31,395 nt of DNA from Paracoccus denitrificans (GCA_003240735.1 QFNE01000025.1:1-31395), one strand, 5' to 3'; shown: positions 1-8,766, counted from the first letter of the stretch. Numbers and translations: made by a program. The notes: generated from the letters alone by a model not told the origin.

Positions 1-269
1 TTGACCGATTTCTATTTTTTAGGACGGATTCGGGAGAATGTCACCCGATTGATAAAAATTCTTTCCGAAAGGGTGGAATCTTGCTTGTTTCTGCGGTCTG
101 GATGAATGCCCCTTCGATGTTTGCGGGCGCACAATTGTGCCCATTTCCGCGCGTAACATCTGGCGTCCTTCCATGCGCCGATCCGTTCGCAGCGAATCCC
201 TGCCGCCTTTTGACATCGTAGATTCACGGGCTTTGCCGAGCGACCGCGAGACCGCCCGGCCGAAGCTGC

Positions 270-521
270 CTACGGTCCGCAAGCCCGCGCCTGCGCGCGC
301 ACGACAGCGTAATCCGCCATAATCCCGACCAGAGCGGCATCGCCGGGCAGCGCCTCCAGCTCCACCGCCGCCTTGTCCCATTCCGCCTGATCGTAAGCGA
401 CGACCGGCGGACAGACGGCAACACCCGGGTCAGAACCGCCCGTCGCGCAGGCGGTCAGCAAGCTCGTCGCGATCACGAGGGCGGGTGCTGGCAGCTTCCA
501 GCATGCGGCGTTGGATGTCAT
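270..521 (-). CDS. Rz1-like outer-membrane spanin lipoprotein (putative)
   Basis: Small 83-residue lipoprotein. The N-terminus has a short hydrophobic stretch (PAPALVIATSLLTAC, residues 11-25) ending in a good lipobox, LTAC, so Cys25 would be the lipidated residue after signal peptidase II cleavage. The gene starts inside the upstream gene (ATG at 521) in another frame, overlaps it by about 90 bases and runs on past its stop. This is the overlap style known for Rz/Rz1 spanin pairs, which fuse inner and outer membranes at the last step of lysis in Gram-negative hosts. It sits directly after the M15 endolysin, as expected for a lysis cassette. Unlike classical Rz1 it is not proline-rich, so the spanin role is inferred from lipobox, overlap and position. 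It could be an unrelated small lipoprotein. Confidence 0.6.
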   Translation of the reverse strand: MTSNAACWKLPAPALVIATSLLTACATGGSDPGVAVCPPVVAYDQAEWDKAAVELEALPGDAALVGIMADYAVVRAQARACGP

Positions 522-681
522 TCTGGCGCTCCATCTGTTTCAGGCGTTCGGCGTGGCGACCGGCGGTTTCGCCGGCGCGGCGCAGGTTGAGAAGAAAGAG
601 GAGGACCGCGCCGATCAGCGCGATCCCGATGGCCAGACGCCGCGCCCAGCGCGACGCCATCAGCGCAACGAAGGCGCCCAT
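430..681 (-). CDS. Rz-like inner-membrane spanin (putative)
   Basis: An 83-residue protein with one N-terminal membrane segment (about residues 15-33, LAIGIALIGAVLLFLLNL) followed by a charged, helical, probably coiled-coil tail rich in Arg, Glu and Gln. This is the layout of an Rz-type inner-membrane spanin, anchored in the inner membrane with a periplasmic helix. The ATG at 681 overlaps the stop of the M15 endolysin (ATGA). A GTG one codon upstream (684) is also open, but the ATGA junction makes 681 the simpler choice. The 3' end overlaps the lipoprotein gene in a different frame. No family is recognised by sequence. Holin accessory or plain unknown membrane protein are alternatives. Confidence 0.6.
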   Translation of the reverse strand: MGAFVALMASRWARRLAIGIALIGAVLLFLLNLRRAGETAGRHAERLKQMERQNDIQRRMLEAASTRPRDRDELADRLRDGRF

Positions 682-1355
682 CACCGCCGCCCCCGGTTCC
701 AGTCGTCAAGCCGGGCCCAGATTGTCAGGACAATCCCGGCCAGCGCCAGGGCGATGAAAGCCCAGCGCAATGTGTCGAGATAAGGGATCAGCGGCTGGAT
801 GGCCGATTGCGCATCGCTCAGTGTGTCCTGCGCGATCTCGATGCCCGCCGCGCCAACGGTGGCGATCCCGGCCGCGCCACTGCCCTTCATGGTCCGGCTG
901 TCGGCCAGATGTTCGCGTGCGGGCGGCTGATCCTCGGCGAAGGGGATGGCGCGGGCCGGGAAGAGCTCGCCCCAGCGCCGGGCGGGGCCGAGATCTATAT
1001 GCATGAAGCCGGAGCGGGGATAGCTGCCGAAGCCCAGGAACCCTTCGGCTCGTGCGGCTTTCTCGAAGCTGGCTGGATCGTGATTGGCCATGGAGATGTC
1101 GAAGGCCGTGCCTTCCAGATGCTTGGAACGTTTGGCCCCACGCACCCGGGCATTATGCTCGGGGCTGCGATAGGCCGAATTCACGATCAGCGGCTTGTCG
1201 AGGCGGGTTCGCAAAGCCTGCAGCCGGTCGAGGGCTGCCTCGTGGATCAGGATCGCGCCGGTGCCGCGACAGGCGATCTCGGCGGGCGAGAAGTTGGGCC
1301 AGCGCCAGCTGTCTTTCGGCACGTCGCGCCAGTGGCGATAGAAGCGGGTGGTCAT
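681..1355 (-). CDS. M15-family peptidoglycan peptidase (endolysin) with C-terminal membrane anchor
   Basis: 224 residues. The first ~130 form a peptidase M15A-type (D-Ala-D-Ala carboxypeptidase-like) domain. SAYRSPEHN (60-68) is followed by the zinc-binding HLEGTAFD (H79, D86), and FMHIDLG supplies the third ligand, H119. Such phage enzymes cut peptide cross-links in the wall to release virions. A low-complexity linker (~140-190) leads to a single hydrophobic helix (about 196-213) and a positively charged C-terminus, so the protein is probably held in the inner membrane, unlike soluble endolysins. GGAGG lies 6 bases before the ATG. It is downstream of a terminator-like hairpin and directly upstream of the two spanin-like genes. 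Function is confident at family level; exact bond cut is unknown. Confidence 0.85.
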   Translation of the reverse strand: MTTRFYRHWRDVPKDSWRWPNFSPAEIACRGTGAILIHEAALDRLQALRTRLDKPLIVNSAYRSPEHNARVRGAKRSKHLEGTAFDISMANHDPASFEKAARAEGFLGFGSYPRSGFMHIDLGPARRWGELFPARAIPFAEDQPPAREHLADSRTMKGSGAAGIATVGAAGIEIAQDTLSDAQSAIQPLIPYLDTLRWAFIALALAGIVLTIWARLDDWNRGRR

Positions 1356-1371
1356 GAGTATCCTCCGGATA

Positions 1372-1396
1372 TGAAAAGACCCGCCGGGAGGGCGGG
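1372..1396 (-). terminator. Rho-independent terminator-like hairpin
   Basis: Read on the minus strand, CCCGCC (1396-1391), a 5-base loop and GGCGGG (1385-1380) are followed by TCTTTTCA. It lies between the small membrane-protein gene and the endolysin gene, where it could lower lysis-gene expression relative to tail genes. The T-run is short, so termination may be partial. Confidence 0.55.
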
Positions 1397-1441
1397 CCGT
1401 GGGTGATGGGTTTGGTGGTGGGGTGCTCGCGATGCGGCTGC

Positions 1442-1729
1442 TCAGCCGCCCTCGCCGAAGAGCTTCAGCTTCAGGGCGATCCCGGCCAGCAGGGTCAGGA
1501 TCAGCCCGGCGGTCAGCATGCGGATGATTGTCTGGGCGGCGGTGCGGCGCATCAGGCGGATGCCTTCCAGCAGCGCGCGCAGATCGCGGATATCGAGGGC
1601 GGCCTCCCTGCCGTCGAGCCCGGCGTCGACCAGTGCGCGCCTCGCGCCTTCCTGCGCCGCCCGCGCCAGCAGTTCTTCGAATTCGCTCTCGCTCATCTGC
1701 AGCATGTCATCGAGACGTTTGGGTGTCAT
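1442..1729 (-). CDS. Small membrane protein, DUF6127-like
   Basis: 95 residues. An acidic helical N-terminal half (MTPKRLDDMLQMSESEFEE, then an Ala/Arg-rich helix with REAALDIRDLRALL) leads to one C-terminal membrane segment (about 68-90, IIRMLTAGLILTLLAGIALKL). It resembles, from memory, the DUF6127 group found between tail-fibre and lysis genes in alphaproteobacterial phages. Its start overlaps the stop of the DUF2793 gene by 4 bases, so the two are translationally coupled. Its size, membrane segment and place before the endolysin make a holin or holin accessory role possible, but a cytoplasmic N-terminal helix with only one membrane span is not decisive. Function is not established. Confidence 0.7.
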   Translation of the reverse strand: MTPKRLDDMLQMSESEFEELLARAAQEGARRALVDAGLDGREAALDIRDLRALLEGIRLMRRTAAQTIIRMLTAGLILTLLAGIALKLKLFGEGG

Positions 1730-2802
1730 CCGATCTTCGCTCCCCAGAAAGTGGTGTGGTCGGCCGCGAAATATCCATCCGCCGCCCGGAACGTGCCCTG
1801 CAGCGCGACCGTGTCGCCCGCATCGAGACTGGCCATGGTCTGCAGCCAGAGGGCGGTCGCTTCGGACACATGCGCGCTGGAAATTTCTCCGGACGATCCC
1901 CGGATTTCCGTGGACCCGTTCAGGACGAGCCGCCCGCGCATCCGGGCATTGCTGCTGGCGTTGATCTTGAAAAGCAGCGAGGCGCCAAAGAGATAGGTTC
2001 CGGCGACCGGCGCGACGAAGCGATTGGTGCCCGCGTCAAAGCAGCCCTGGTCATTGTATTCGGCCACATTGATCCCGAGCGTCGTCCAGCTGTCGGTGGC
2101 GACATAGTTGTCGTAATTGGTGAAAGCCTTGAAACGCGGCAGGTTCGGCTGGTCTGCGATGCCCGTCGCCGGATCGACGCCCAGCGCATCGCGGAAGCTG
2201 GACCCGTCGGGCGAGACGGCGATGCGCAACTGGTCCGATCCGAAGAGGCCGATCAGTGCCCGGGTGGAAAACCCGGTCTGCAGGATCAGCCCGGCATCGT
2301 CACTGCCCGTTTCCCGGTTCAGGGTCTGGGTCAGATCGCCGCTGCCGCCATCGGCGGCATAGAGGGCCGTCCAAAGGGCGCTGTTCAGCTTGGCCGAGAA
2401 GGGCGAACCAGCGCTGGCCGCCATGCCGATGCCCAATCGGGTCAGATCGTCGAGGGCAGTCGGGTTCAGCGGTTCCCAGCCTACGCCAGTCCGGACCAGC
2501 AGAACCGCCTCGTCTTCCACCCATGCCCGCCAGCCGTCACGCGGCGGCATGCGCAGCCAAGCACCATCGGTCCAGAGGGCCACGTTCAGGTCCCAGCCCG
2601 CCCAAGCCCCGGTCGCGCCGGAAGCGACGATATAGCGATCACCGTCAAACGGGCCAACTGGTGCCGCAGTCAGCTCTCGACTTTTGACTGAAAGCTGGAC
2701 CAGCCCGTCCAGCAGGCGCAGGGCTTCGTTATTGGTGACGTGCTTCTGCGCCTGCGCCGCCATCAGATAGGGCAGCAGCAGGTTCGTCGTGCTGTCGGAC
2801 AT
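1726..2802 (-). CDS. DUF2793 tail-fibre/tip protein with C1q-like C-terminal domain
   Basis: 358 residues. Residues ~5-115 match the DUF2793 pattern of alphaproteobacterial phages (LLLPYLMAAQAQKHVTNNEAL at the start, then repeated W/G-rich strands). A middle stretch (~120-225) is weakly conserved looking. Residues ~225-358 look like a C1q/TNF-type jelly roll: FVAPVAGTYLFGASLL (262-277), LNG (294-296), DAGDTVALQ (327-335) and the terminal FWGAKIG. Such domains form trimeric fibre tips and are typical of receptor-contacting ends. The gene follows the giant baseplate protein, the usual fibre position. The host-binding role is inferred from architecture. The distal domain is the part expected to vary most between relatives. 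Confidence 0.8.
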   Translation of the reverse strand: MSDSTTNLLLPYLMAAQAQKHVTNNEALRLLDGLVQLSVKSRELTAAPVGPFDGDRYIVASGATGAWAGWDLNVALWTDGAWLRMPPRDGWRAWVEDEAVLLVRTGVGWEPLNPTALDDLTRLGIGMAASAGSPFSAKLNSALWTALYAADGGSGDLTQTLNRETGSDDAGLILQTGFSTRALIGLFGSDQLRIAVSPDGSSFRDALGVDPATGIADQPNLPRFKAFTNYDNYVATDSWTTLGINVAEYNDQGCFDAGTNRFVAPVAGTYLFGASLLFKINASSNARMRGRLVLNGSTEIRGSSGEISSAHVSEATALWLQTMASLDAGDTVALQGTFRAADGYFAADHTTFWGAKIG

Positions 2803-2825
2803 GGTTGGTGATCTTCCGAGTTCGC

Positions 2826-5800
2826 TTACAGATAGAGGGTGGTGGTAAGGGCTGTGCCGCGCCCGATACGCGTCGAGAGTTGGCAGATGCGGAGCGTCAC
2901 ACTGTCACCAGCCACCAGTTCTGCGCCCCAATCGGCGATCTGCTGGGCGGCGGCGTAAACAACCGATGGTGCATTGCTGGACAGGGTCCGCTTCACGACG
3001 TTCCCGTCCATGATCCGGACCTCGTAGCTTTCCAGTTCTTCGCCCATCGGCACCTCCATGCCCTGCCAGCTGTCGGCGGCGATGCTGCGGGACCGGCGCG
3101 TCCAGTGGAGCGTCAGATCGCCCGGGACATGCGGGCGGCGCCAGGGCTGGGTGACATGGACCGGCGAGAACGGCCGCAGCCCTTCTCCTTCCGGCGTGAA
3201 ACTGATGGCAGCGAAGGTCTCGCTGCCGACCGGATGGCGGGCCGGACCGATGCGCCAGTTGAACGGGATGCCGAGATCGGCCTCGGGGATCGGCAGCGGG
3301 GTCAGGGCCTCGTTCAGCAGCACCACGCGTGCCCCGGCCGGCGTCGGGTTGCCCATGGCCTGCTCGGTGCCGCGCTGGCCGCGCAACAGCCGGGTCAGGC
3401 GGTATCGCCCCAGCGCGATCAACGCGGCATGCGCCGCCTGGACGATCTCCCAGCGCCCCGGTGCCGTTTCGATTGCCATTGCATTCGCCCCACCGAACAG
3501 CGTCAGATCGCCGACGCTGTCCAACTGGCCGCTGTCGAGATCGAGGATTATGACATTGCCGAGATCTAACCGCGAGACCGGGCCCGGCCAGAGATCGGCT
3601 GCCAGACGACCCATGTTCGCCCGGCGGCGGATTGTGGTGACCAATTCGAACCCGTCTTCACCGGGGCTGCGATAGACGGCCAGCGCGCCGGGCCAAGGTT
3701 TCGCGGTCGCGGCAATCAGCGGCTGATGAGCGGGAACATCATCACGAAGCTGCGGCAGGTCCAGCAGGATCACCTCCGGCGGCCCGAAGGTCACCGCGCG
3801 GGGCAGGGTGGCGGGGCGTTCGGCACCGGGCGGCAGATCATAGGCCTCGCGGTCCTGCCGCACCGCCTCGATGCCGCGCGCCTCGGCATCGGCCACTGCG
3901 GTCAGCCGGAATTGCTGCTGGCGCCCGTCATGATGCAGCGCGATGACATCCGCCGGGTCCAGAGCCAGCCGCGAGGGCGGCAGACGAAACACGGCGCTTT
4001 CGCGTCCCGCCCAGGCCTCCTGCAGCGCCCGGCGGCAGCGGCGTTCGGCCTCTTCGGGCGGCACCGCCATCGGAAAACTCTCGGAGGCGATACGGCTGGT
4101 ATCGACGGTGATGCGCGCGGCTTCGACCAGGGCCGCATCGTAATCCTCGTCCGCTCGTGCCACCTGCCACTTCAGCGCCTGCGGCAGTTCCGTCTCCTGG
4201 GCGCGGGTCAGTTCGATGGCTTCGCCTTCGCCTGCTGCGACCAGATCGTCATGGCTGATGGTTGCGACAGGTGCCCGGCCGCGCATCACAAATCGGATGA
4301 CGCCTTCGCTCTCGATCGCGTCGAAGCCGAAATGTCGCGCCAGCGTGGTGATCGAGGCGCGGGGGCTTTCGAGCGCGGTGATGGCATAGCCCTCGGCGGC
4401 GCCCCAGTGTCCTGTGACATCGATGCGGGTATCCGGCAGCCCGGCGCGGCGACAGAGATGACGGACGAGGGCGGCCAATGACACCGCACCGAGCCGTCCG
4501 GTCAGCCAATGGCCGAGCCGCCAGTTGGCGCCATCGGTCCAGACATCGCTGAGTGCCGGAAAGAAGGGATAGGGCCGGGCATCCCAGGTCCAGGCGGCGC
4601 ATTCCGAGACCTCGACCATGCGGCCGGCATATTCCGTCGAGACCGGATTGTTCGATGCCTTGCCCCAGAACAAGTATGTCGCTTCCAGATAGGCGCGCTG
4701 AATCGCGTCATCCCTCCAGCCGCGCGAGGAATACGGCACGAAGCTCTCCGAGGATTTGGGATCATAAAACACGTTCGGCTGGTTGGTGCCACGGTCGATG
4801 GCGGGGCAGCCCAACTCGGTGAAACGGATCGGCTTCGATTGCGGCACCCATGCCGTCGGTGCTTCGGCCTCGACGCCGCCCGGCCGGTCGTAATGCCGGT
4901 TCGACCACCAGGCGCGTAGATCTTTGGGGCGGAACACCCAAGGCTTTCCATGCGCGCCGTCAGTGATCGGAGTCCGAACCTGCGCGGCCCGATCAGCCCC
5001 TGAGGCATAGAACCAGTCGAATCCTTCGCCGCCTGCGATGTTCGACTGCAGATAGGCCAGGTCATGGATCGCGGGCCAGCCGTCTCGGGCGTCCAGATGG
5101 TCGAAGCCGTCGCGCCAGTCGGAGAGCGGCAGATAATTGTCGATGCCGATGAAATCGACGCTTTCGTCTGCCCAGAGCGGGTCCAGATGGAAGAAGACAT
5201 CCCCGCTACCGTCGCTCGGCTGATGCCCGAAATATTCCGACCAGTCGGCGGCATAGCTGATCTTCGTGCCGGGCCCGAGGATGGTCCGGACATCTGCGGC
5301 CAGCGCCCGAAACGCCGCGACCGCCGGATAACTGTTCCCGCTGGATCGGATTGTGGTCAGTCCACGCATCTCGGAACCGATCAGGAAGGCATCGACCCCG
5401 CCTGCCATGGCGCAGAGATGGGCATAATGCAGCACCATGCGCCGCAAGCCATGATCACCCGGATCGCCCGCCCAGCGGACCTCGTCGCCGGTGACGGTGA
5501 AATCACCCACGCTGGCAGTACCGAAGAAGGCATCAACCTGATCAGCCGCGGCCGCCGTCTTGTCGACGCTTCCGGCCTGACCCGCCGCAGGCGAACAGGT
5601 GATCCGCCCGCGCCATGGAAAGGCGGGCTGGCCGGTGCCCGCGGCATGACCCGAATAGGGATCCGGCAGGGCGTTGCCCGGCGGCACATCCATCAGAATG
5701 AACGGATAGAAGGTGACACGCAGCCCGCGGGCCTTCATCTCCCGGATCGCCTGCACCACCGCGAAGTCCGCTGGCGTGCCGCCATAGACGGGACGATCCT

Positions 5801-6788
5801 CGGCGTCTCTGCTGACCAGATGCGCCTGATCGCGGGCGATGCCGCTGACCGACCAGAGGCGCGGCGTGCTGGCCTTCTCGGCCACCTCTACGCCGGGCCG
5901 GATGGTGCAATGCCCGCAGCGCAGATCGTTGCCGAACCAGGCGACGACGAGGCTGACGCTTTCCACCTTCGGGGCCATGGCCTGAAGCCGGTCCAGCGCC
6001 ACGATCATGTCAGGACTGCCGGGCGTCGCATTCAGGTTCTCGGCCGTGCTTTCGCCGCCACCACCCTTGCGCACGGCTTCGGTGGCATAGGTGAACTCGC
6101 CCGAGGCCGGGATCAGGGTGACGGCGCGGGTCAGACCCTCGGCCGTGTCCGGATCGGCCAGCGGCCGGAACACCTCGAAGCTCAGCTGCGGCAGGCGATT
6201 GCCGTAATCACTCAGCAGAAGGTCTTCGAAAACGACATAAGCCGTGCCGCGATATGCGGGGGTGGCCTCGACACCCATGGTGGCAGCGATGAAGGGATCC
6301 GGTTCCTGCGTCTCGCTACCCGGATACCAGCGCCAGGTAATCCCCGATGTATCGAGCGGCTTTCCATCCGCCCAGATGCGCCCGATGCCGGTGATCTCGC
6401 CCTCGGCCAGCGCTACGGCGAAGGAGGCGTAATAGAGATATTCGGTCGTTTCGACCTTCGGGCCGCTGCCTTTGCCGCCGCCCTGACGGCTGGTGTTGGT
6501 CTCTTCGCGAAAATCGGTGGTCCAGACAATATTGCCGCCCATGCGCATGCGGCCGAAGACGCGTGGAATGACCGCGCCTTCGGTCGAGGCGGTGATGCGC
6601 AGATTGTCGAGACGCGCGCCTTCGATGCGCTGGGCCGGGGCGAGCGAGGAGACAATCCAGCTGTCCACGGCCGCGCCGATGGTCGATCCGATCATGCCGC
6701 CGATGGCAGCGCCGGAAAAACCGAGGATCGCGCCCCCGAAGCCGCCGCCAATCGTGGCGCCGACCGAGGCCAGAACTAAGGTTGCCAT
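2826..6788 (-). CDS. Giant baseplate/tail-tip protein, GTA TIM-barrel type (RcGTA orf15-like)
   Basis: 1320 residues, the largest gene in the window. The N-terminal ~50 residues are a Gly/Ala-rich hydrophobic stretch. Around residues 420-720 is the GTA TIM-barrel-like region (for example GGVDAFLIGSEMRGLTT, DVFFHLDPLWADESVDFIGIDNY), resembling a glycoside hydrolase fold. A Phage-tail_3-like region and a C-terminal gpJ-like section follow. In the Rhodobacter GTA the homologous protein forms the tip of the baseplate and opens toward the cell envelope. It comes directly after DUF2460, DUF2163 and NlpC/P60 genes, the same order as in the GTA. Whether the barrel is an active peptidoglycan hydrolase or purely structural cannot be told here. 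No clear Shine-Dalgarno is seen; ATG at 6788 was kept because it follows the NlpC stop by 12 bases. Confidence 0.92.
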   Translation of the reverse strand: MATLVLASVGATIGGGFGGAILGFSGAAIGGMIGSTIGAAVDSWIVSSLAPAQRIEGARLDNLRITASTEGAVIPRVFGRMRMGGNIVWTTDFREETNTSRQGGGKGSGPKVETTEYLYYASFAVALAEGEITGIGRIWADGKPLDTSGITWRWYPGSETQEPDPFIAATMGVEATPAYRGTAYVVFEDLLLSDYGNRLPQLSFEVFRPLADPDTAEGLTRAVTLIPASGEFTYATEAVRKGGGGESTAENLNATPGSPDMIVALDRLQAMAPKVESVSLVVAWFGNDLRCGHCTIRPGVEVAEKASTPRLWSVSGIARDQAHLVSRDAEDRPVYGGTPADFAVVQAIREMKARGLRVTFYPFILMDVPPGNALPDPYSGHAAGTGQPAFPWRGRITCSPAAGQAGSVDKTAAAADQVDAFFGTASVGDFTVTGDEVRWAGDPGDHGLRRMVLHYAHLCAMAGGVDAFLIGSEMRGLTTIRSSGNSYPAVAAFRALAADVRTILGPGTKISYAADWSEYFGHQPSDGSGDVFFHLDPLWADESVDFIGIDNYLPLSDWRDGFDHLDARDGWPAIHDLAYLQSNIAGGEGFDWFYASGADRAAQVRTPITDGAHGKPWVFRPKDLRAWWSNRHYDRPGGVEAEAPTAWVPQSKPIRFTELGCPAIDRGTNQPNVFYDPKSSESFVPYSSRGWRDDAIQRAYLEATYLFWGKASNNPVSTEYAGRMVEVSECAAWTWDARPYPFFPALSDVWTDGANWRLGHWLTGRLGAVSLAALVRHLCRRAGLPDTRIDVTGHWGAAEGYAITALESPRASITTLARHFGFDAIESEGVIRFVMRGRAPVATISHDDLVAAGEGEAIELTRAQETELPQALKWQVARADEDYDAALVEAARITVDTSRIASESFPMAVPPEEAERRCRRALQEAWAGRESAVFRLPPSRLALDPADVIALHHDGRQQQFRLTAVADAEARGIEAVRQDREAYDLPPGAERPATLPRAVTFGPPEVILLDLPQLRDDVPAHQPLIAATAKPWPGALAVYRSPGEDGFELVTTIRRRANMGRLAADLWPGPVSRLDLGNVIILDLDSGQLDSVGDLTLFGGANAMAIETAPGRWEIVQAAHAALIALGRYRLTRLLRGQRGTEQAMGNPTPAGARVVLLNEALTPLPIPEADLGIPFNWRIGPARHPVGSETFAAISFTPEGEGLRPFSPVHVTQPWRRPHVPGDLTLHWTRRSRSIAADSWQGMEVPMGEELESYEVRIMDGNVVKRTLSSNAPSVVYAAAQQIADWGAELVAGDSVTLRICQLSTRIGRGTALTTTLYL

Positions 6789-6800
6789 GATGAAAAAGTC

Positions 6801-7247
6801 TCAGATGCTGGGGAAGAGGAAGGCGAAAGCGATCCGGCGGCGCCAGGCGGGCGTCAGAGGTTCTTCAATGACGCCCAGCCGCTCATAGGCATGGATGAAG
6901 CGGTCCGGTGCGGTCAGCATGCCGACATGCTTGGCGATGGCGCCGGTGCGCATGCGGAACAGGACCAGCGCACCGACTCCGGCATCGCAAGGCTCGATCT
7001 CGATCATCATGCGCCGCGCGCCGTCTGCCAGCACCTCGCGGCAACCCGTCTCGCCCCAATCGCGGCTATAGGGTGGAATCGGGAATGGCTCGTCGCCCAC
7101 GACCTCCCGCCAGACGCCGCGCGCCAGCCCGAGGCAGTCGCAGCCGACACCCCTCAGGCTGGCCTGATCGTGATAGGGCGTGCCGAGCCAGTTGCGGGCG
7201 GCGGCGATGACGCGGTCGGGATCGGCGGCTGTTTGCCCGCGGGTCAC
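6801..7247 (-). CDS. NlpC/P60-family tail-tip peptidase (RcGTA orf14-like)
   Basis: 148 residues. NlpC/P60 cysteine peptidase fold: the catalytic Cys is in GCDCLGL (Cys38), the catalytic His in AKHVGML (His107), and FIHAYE supplies a further His (His119). Such tail-tip enzymes cleave cell-wall peptides while DNA enters. The gene overlaps the DUF2163 gene by 4 bases (ATGA) and precedes the giant baseplate gene, the order seen in gene transfer agents and related siphoviruses. Length is normal for this phage subfamily (~140-150). Confidence 0.92.
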   Translation of the reverse strand: MTRGQTAADPDRVIAAARNWLGTPYHDQASLRGVGCDCLGLARGVWREVVGDEPFPIPPYSRDWGETGCREVLADGARRMMIEIEPCDAGVGALVLFRMRTGAIAKHVGMLTAPDRFIHAYERLGVIEEPLTPAWRRRIAFAFLFPSI

Positions 7248-8128
7248 AGCACGCCACCATCATGACTGCCATCCTGCGAGGCATAGCGCAGAATGGTGTC
7301 CTGCCCGGGGATATGCGGAAAGCCACGAAAATTGAGGACATTGCCGAATTTGGCGCCGCAGGAGGCGATGCGCTTGTCGCATCCCGCCCGGATCGTGAAG
7401 CCATCGCCCGCGCCGATGGGACGGATGGGCGCTTCCAGCAGCGTCAGGACGGCAATGCCGTCGCTGCGGTCATGGGTCAGCACCTCCGCGCGGCGACCGA
7501 AATTGGGGCCGGTGGTCCATGTGAGTGTGCCGAAGCGGAACCAGCCCGTCTGAAATGCCCCGAGACCCGAGGCGGTGAGTGCCCGGTCGCGCAGGCTGTC
7601 GATCACGGTGCCCGCGCCGCGAAAAGCCGGATCCTCCAGATCGACGCCGCAGCGGGCATCGCCCAGCGCGGCATCGCAGCTCGCCTGAAACGTCCGGCCG
7701 ACGGTCTGGCCGAGGATATGGGACATCGAGCGGATCTCGGCCACGAAGGCATGCCGTCCGCGCCGGATCTGACCAATGGCGCCGCGTCGCATCAGCACAC
7801 GCTGATTTGTCCCCTGCCAGTTCACCCGCCAGAGCTCGACTTCGGCATTGTCCCACCGGCCGTCCAGAATATCGGCCTCGGTGATCCGGTCCGAGCGCAA
7901 TGCGCCTGCCGCATCCTGGGCATCGACCGAGAGATCGGCACCGGAGCGGATCTCGCTGGCGGTCAGCCCGCTTTCCGGCTCGAATTCCGTGCCGTCGAAT
8001 GCCAGCGCCAGGTCGTGATCGGTGAAGCCGAAGGCGGTACCATCGGCGCGGGTGATGCGCCAGCACCAGGCCAGCGTCGTTGTGCCGCTGTTCAGATGCG
8101 CCTGCAGCGCGGGCGGGATCGTCTTCAT
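7244..8128 (-). CDS. DUF2163 baseplate hub protein (RcGTA orf13-like)
   Basis: 294 residues, DUF2163 type. It begins with the typical MKTIPPALQAHLNSGTTTLAWCWRI motif class and carries paired cysteines in the C-terminal half (SCDAALGDARCGVDL and AGCDKRIASCGAKFGN), which in the family surround the FRGFPHIPG motif also present here. In the GTA the equivalent is a hub/baseplate component, where some members bind an iron-sulfur cluster. The cysteines here could do the same, but that is inference. It overlaps both neighbours by 4 bases, so it is part of a tightly coupled tail-tip operon. Confidence 0.92.
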   Translation of the reverse strand: MKTIPPALQAHLNSGTTTLAWCWRITRADGTAFGFTDHDLALAFDGTEFEPESGLTASEIRSGADLSVDAQDAAGALRSDRITEADILDGRWDNAEVELWRVNWQGTNQRVLMRRGAIGQIRRGRHAFVAEIRSMSHILGQTVGRTFQASCDAALGDARCGVDLEDPAFRGAGTVIDSLRDRALTASGLGAFQTGWFRFGTLTWTTGPNFGRRAEVLTHDRSDGIAVLTLLEAPIRPIGAGDGFTIRAGCDKRIASCGAKFGNVLNFRGFPHIPGQDTILRYASQDGSHDGGVL

Positions 8129-8751
8129 CGCCTGATCTCCAGGAGCGCAATGGAGGTGATCGAGCCCAGCCGCTCGATATCCAGCGTCACGTCCAGCGCA
8201 TCGCTGTCGAAGCGGACCGGCACGTCGAATTCGAACCCGGCCGCGATGGCGATGCCAGCGGACGGTGCGGTGTCGAAGCTGACCAGGCCGGTTTTGTGGT
8301 CGGCCGACCAGCCGCCGGGCTTCGGCACCCCGTTCAGGGCAATCTGGACTGTTCCGGCGACCGGCTTGGTAATCGCCCGGGTCCAGAACTGACCGCCCGA
8401 GGCATAGCGTTTGATCAGCTGAAAACTGGTAGTCGTGCCATCGCCCGTGCCGATCTGCTGGTCGTCAGAAGATATGACCTGTGACGGCAGCCCGGACCGG
8501 TGATCGGCCCAGTCCTTGAAGCGAAAACCGTAAAGCCGTCCGTTGCGCGCCTCGAAGAAGGCCACGACCGCCGCGAGATCGTCGGCGCGGCGGATGCCAT
8601 AGCTGACATCATAGCGGCGACGCGAATTGGCCCAGCTTGCATTGCGCTCCTCGTCGCCGGAGGCCAGTTCGACGATCTGGGTGCGCCGTTCCGGCCCGCC
8701 ACGCGCGCCGCGGCTGATATTGTCCGGAAACCGGACCTCGTGAAATGCCAT
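8125..8751 (-). CDS. DUF2460 distal tail protein (RcGTA orf12-like)
   Basis: 208 residues. It has the DUF2460 signature: start MAFHEVRFPDNISRGARGGPERRTQIVELASGDEERN and the middle block YGIRRADDLAAVVAFFEARNGRLYGFRFKDWADH. The family forms the distal tail ring that joins the tail tube to the baseplate hub. It lies between tape measure and DUF2163 genes, as in gene transfer agents. Length and order are normal and nothing odd is seen. Confidence 0.93.
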   Translation of the reverse strand: MAFHEVRFPDNISRGARGGPERRTQIVELASGDEERNASWANSRRRYDVSYGIRRADDLAAVVAFFEARNGRLYGFRFKDWADHRSGLPSQVISSDDQQIGTGDGTTTSFQLIKRYASGGQFWTRAITKPVAGTVQIALNGVPKPGGWSADHKTGLVSFDTAPSAGIAIAAGFEFDVPVRFDSDALDVTLDIERLGSITSIALLEIRR

Positions 8752-8766
8752 GTTCTGATCTTTCTC

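Noticed and set aside
1..269. Left edge, partly AT-rich, with two minus-strand open frames (12-227 and 19-381)
   Set aside because: Both look like Arg-rich shadows. No gene, attachment site or clear terminator could be supported; a weak hairpin (TCGGG/CCCGA near 35-53) has no proper T-run.
5064..6779. Long plus-strand open frame (571 codons)
   Set aside because: Antisense shadow of the giant baseplate gene; high GC keeps frames open, no ribosome site and no recognisable domain.
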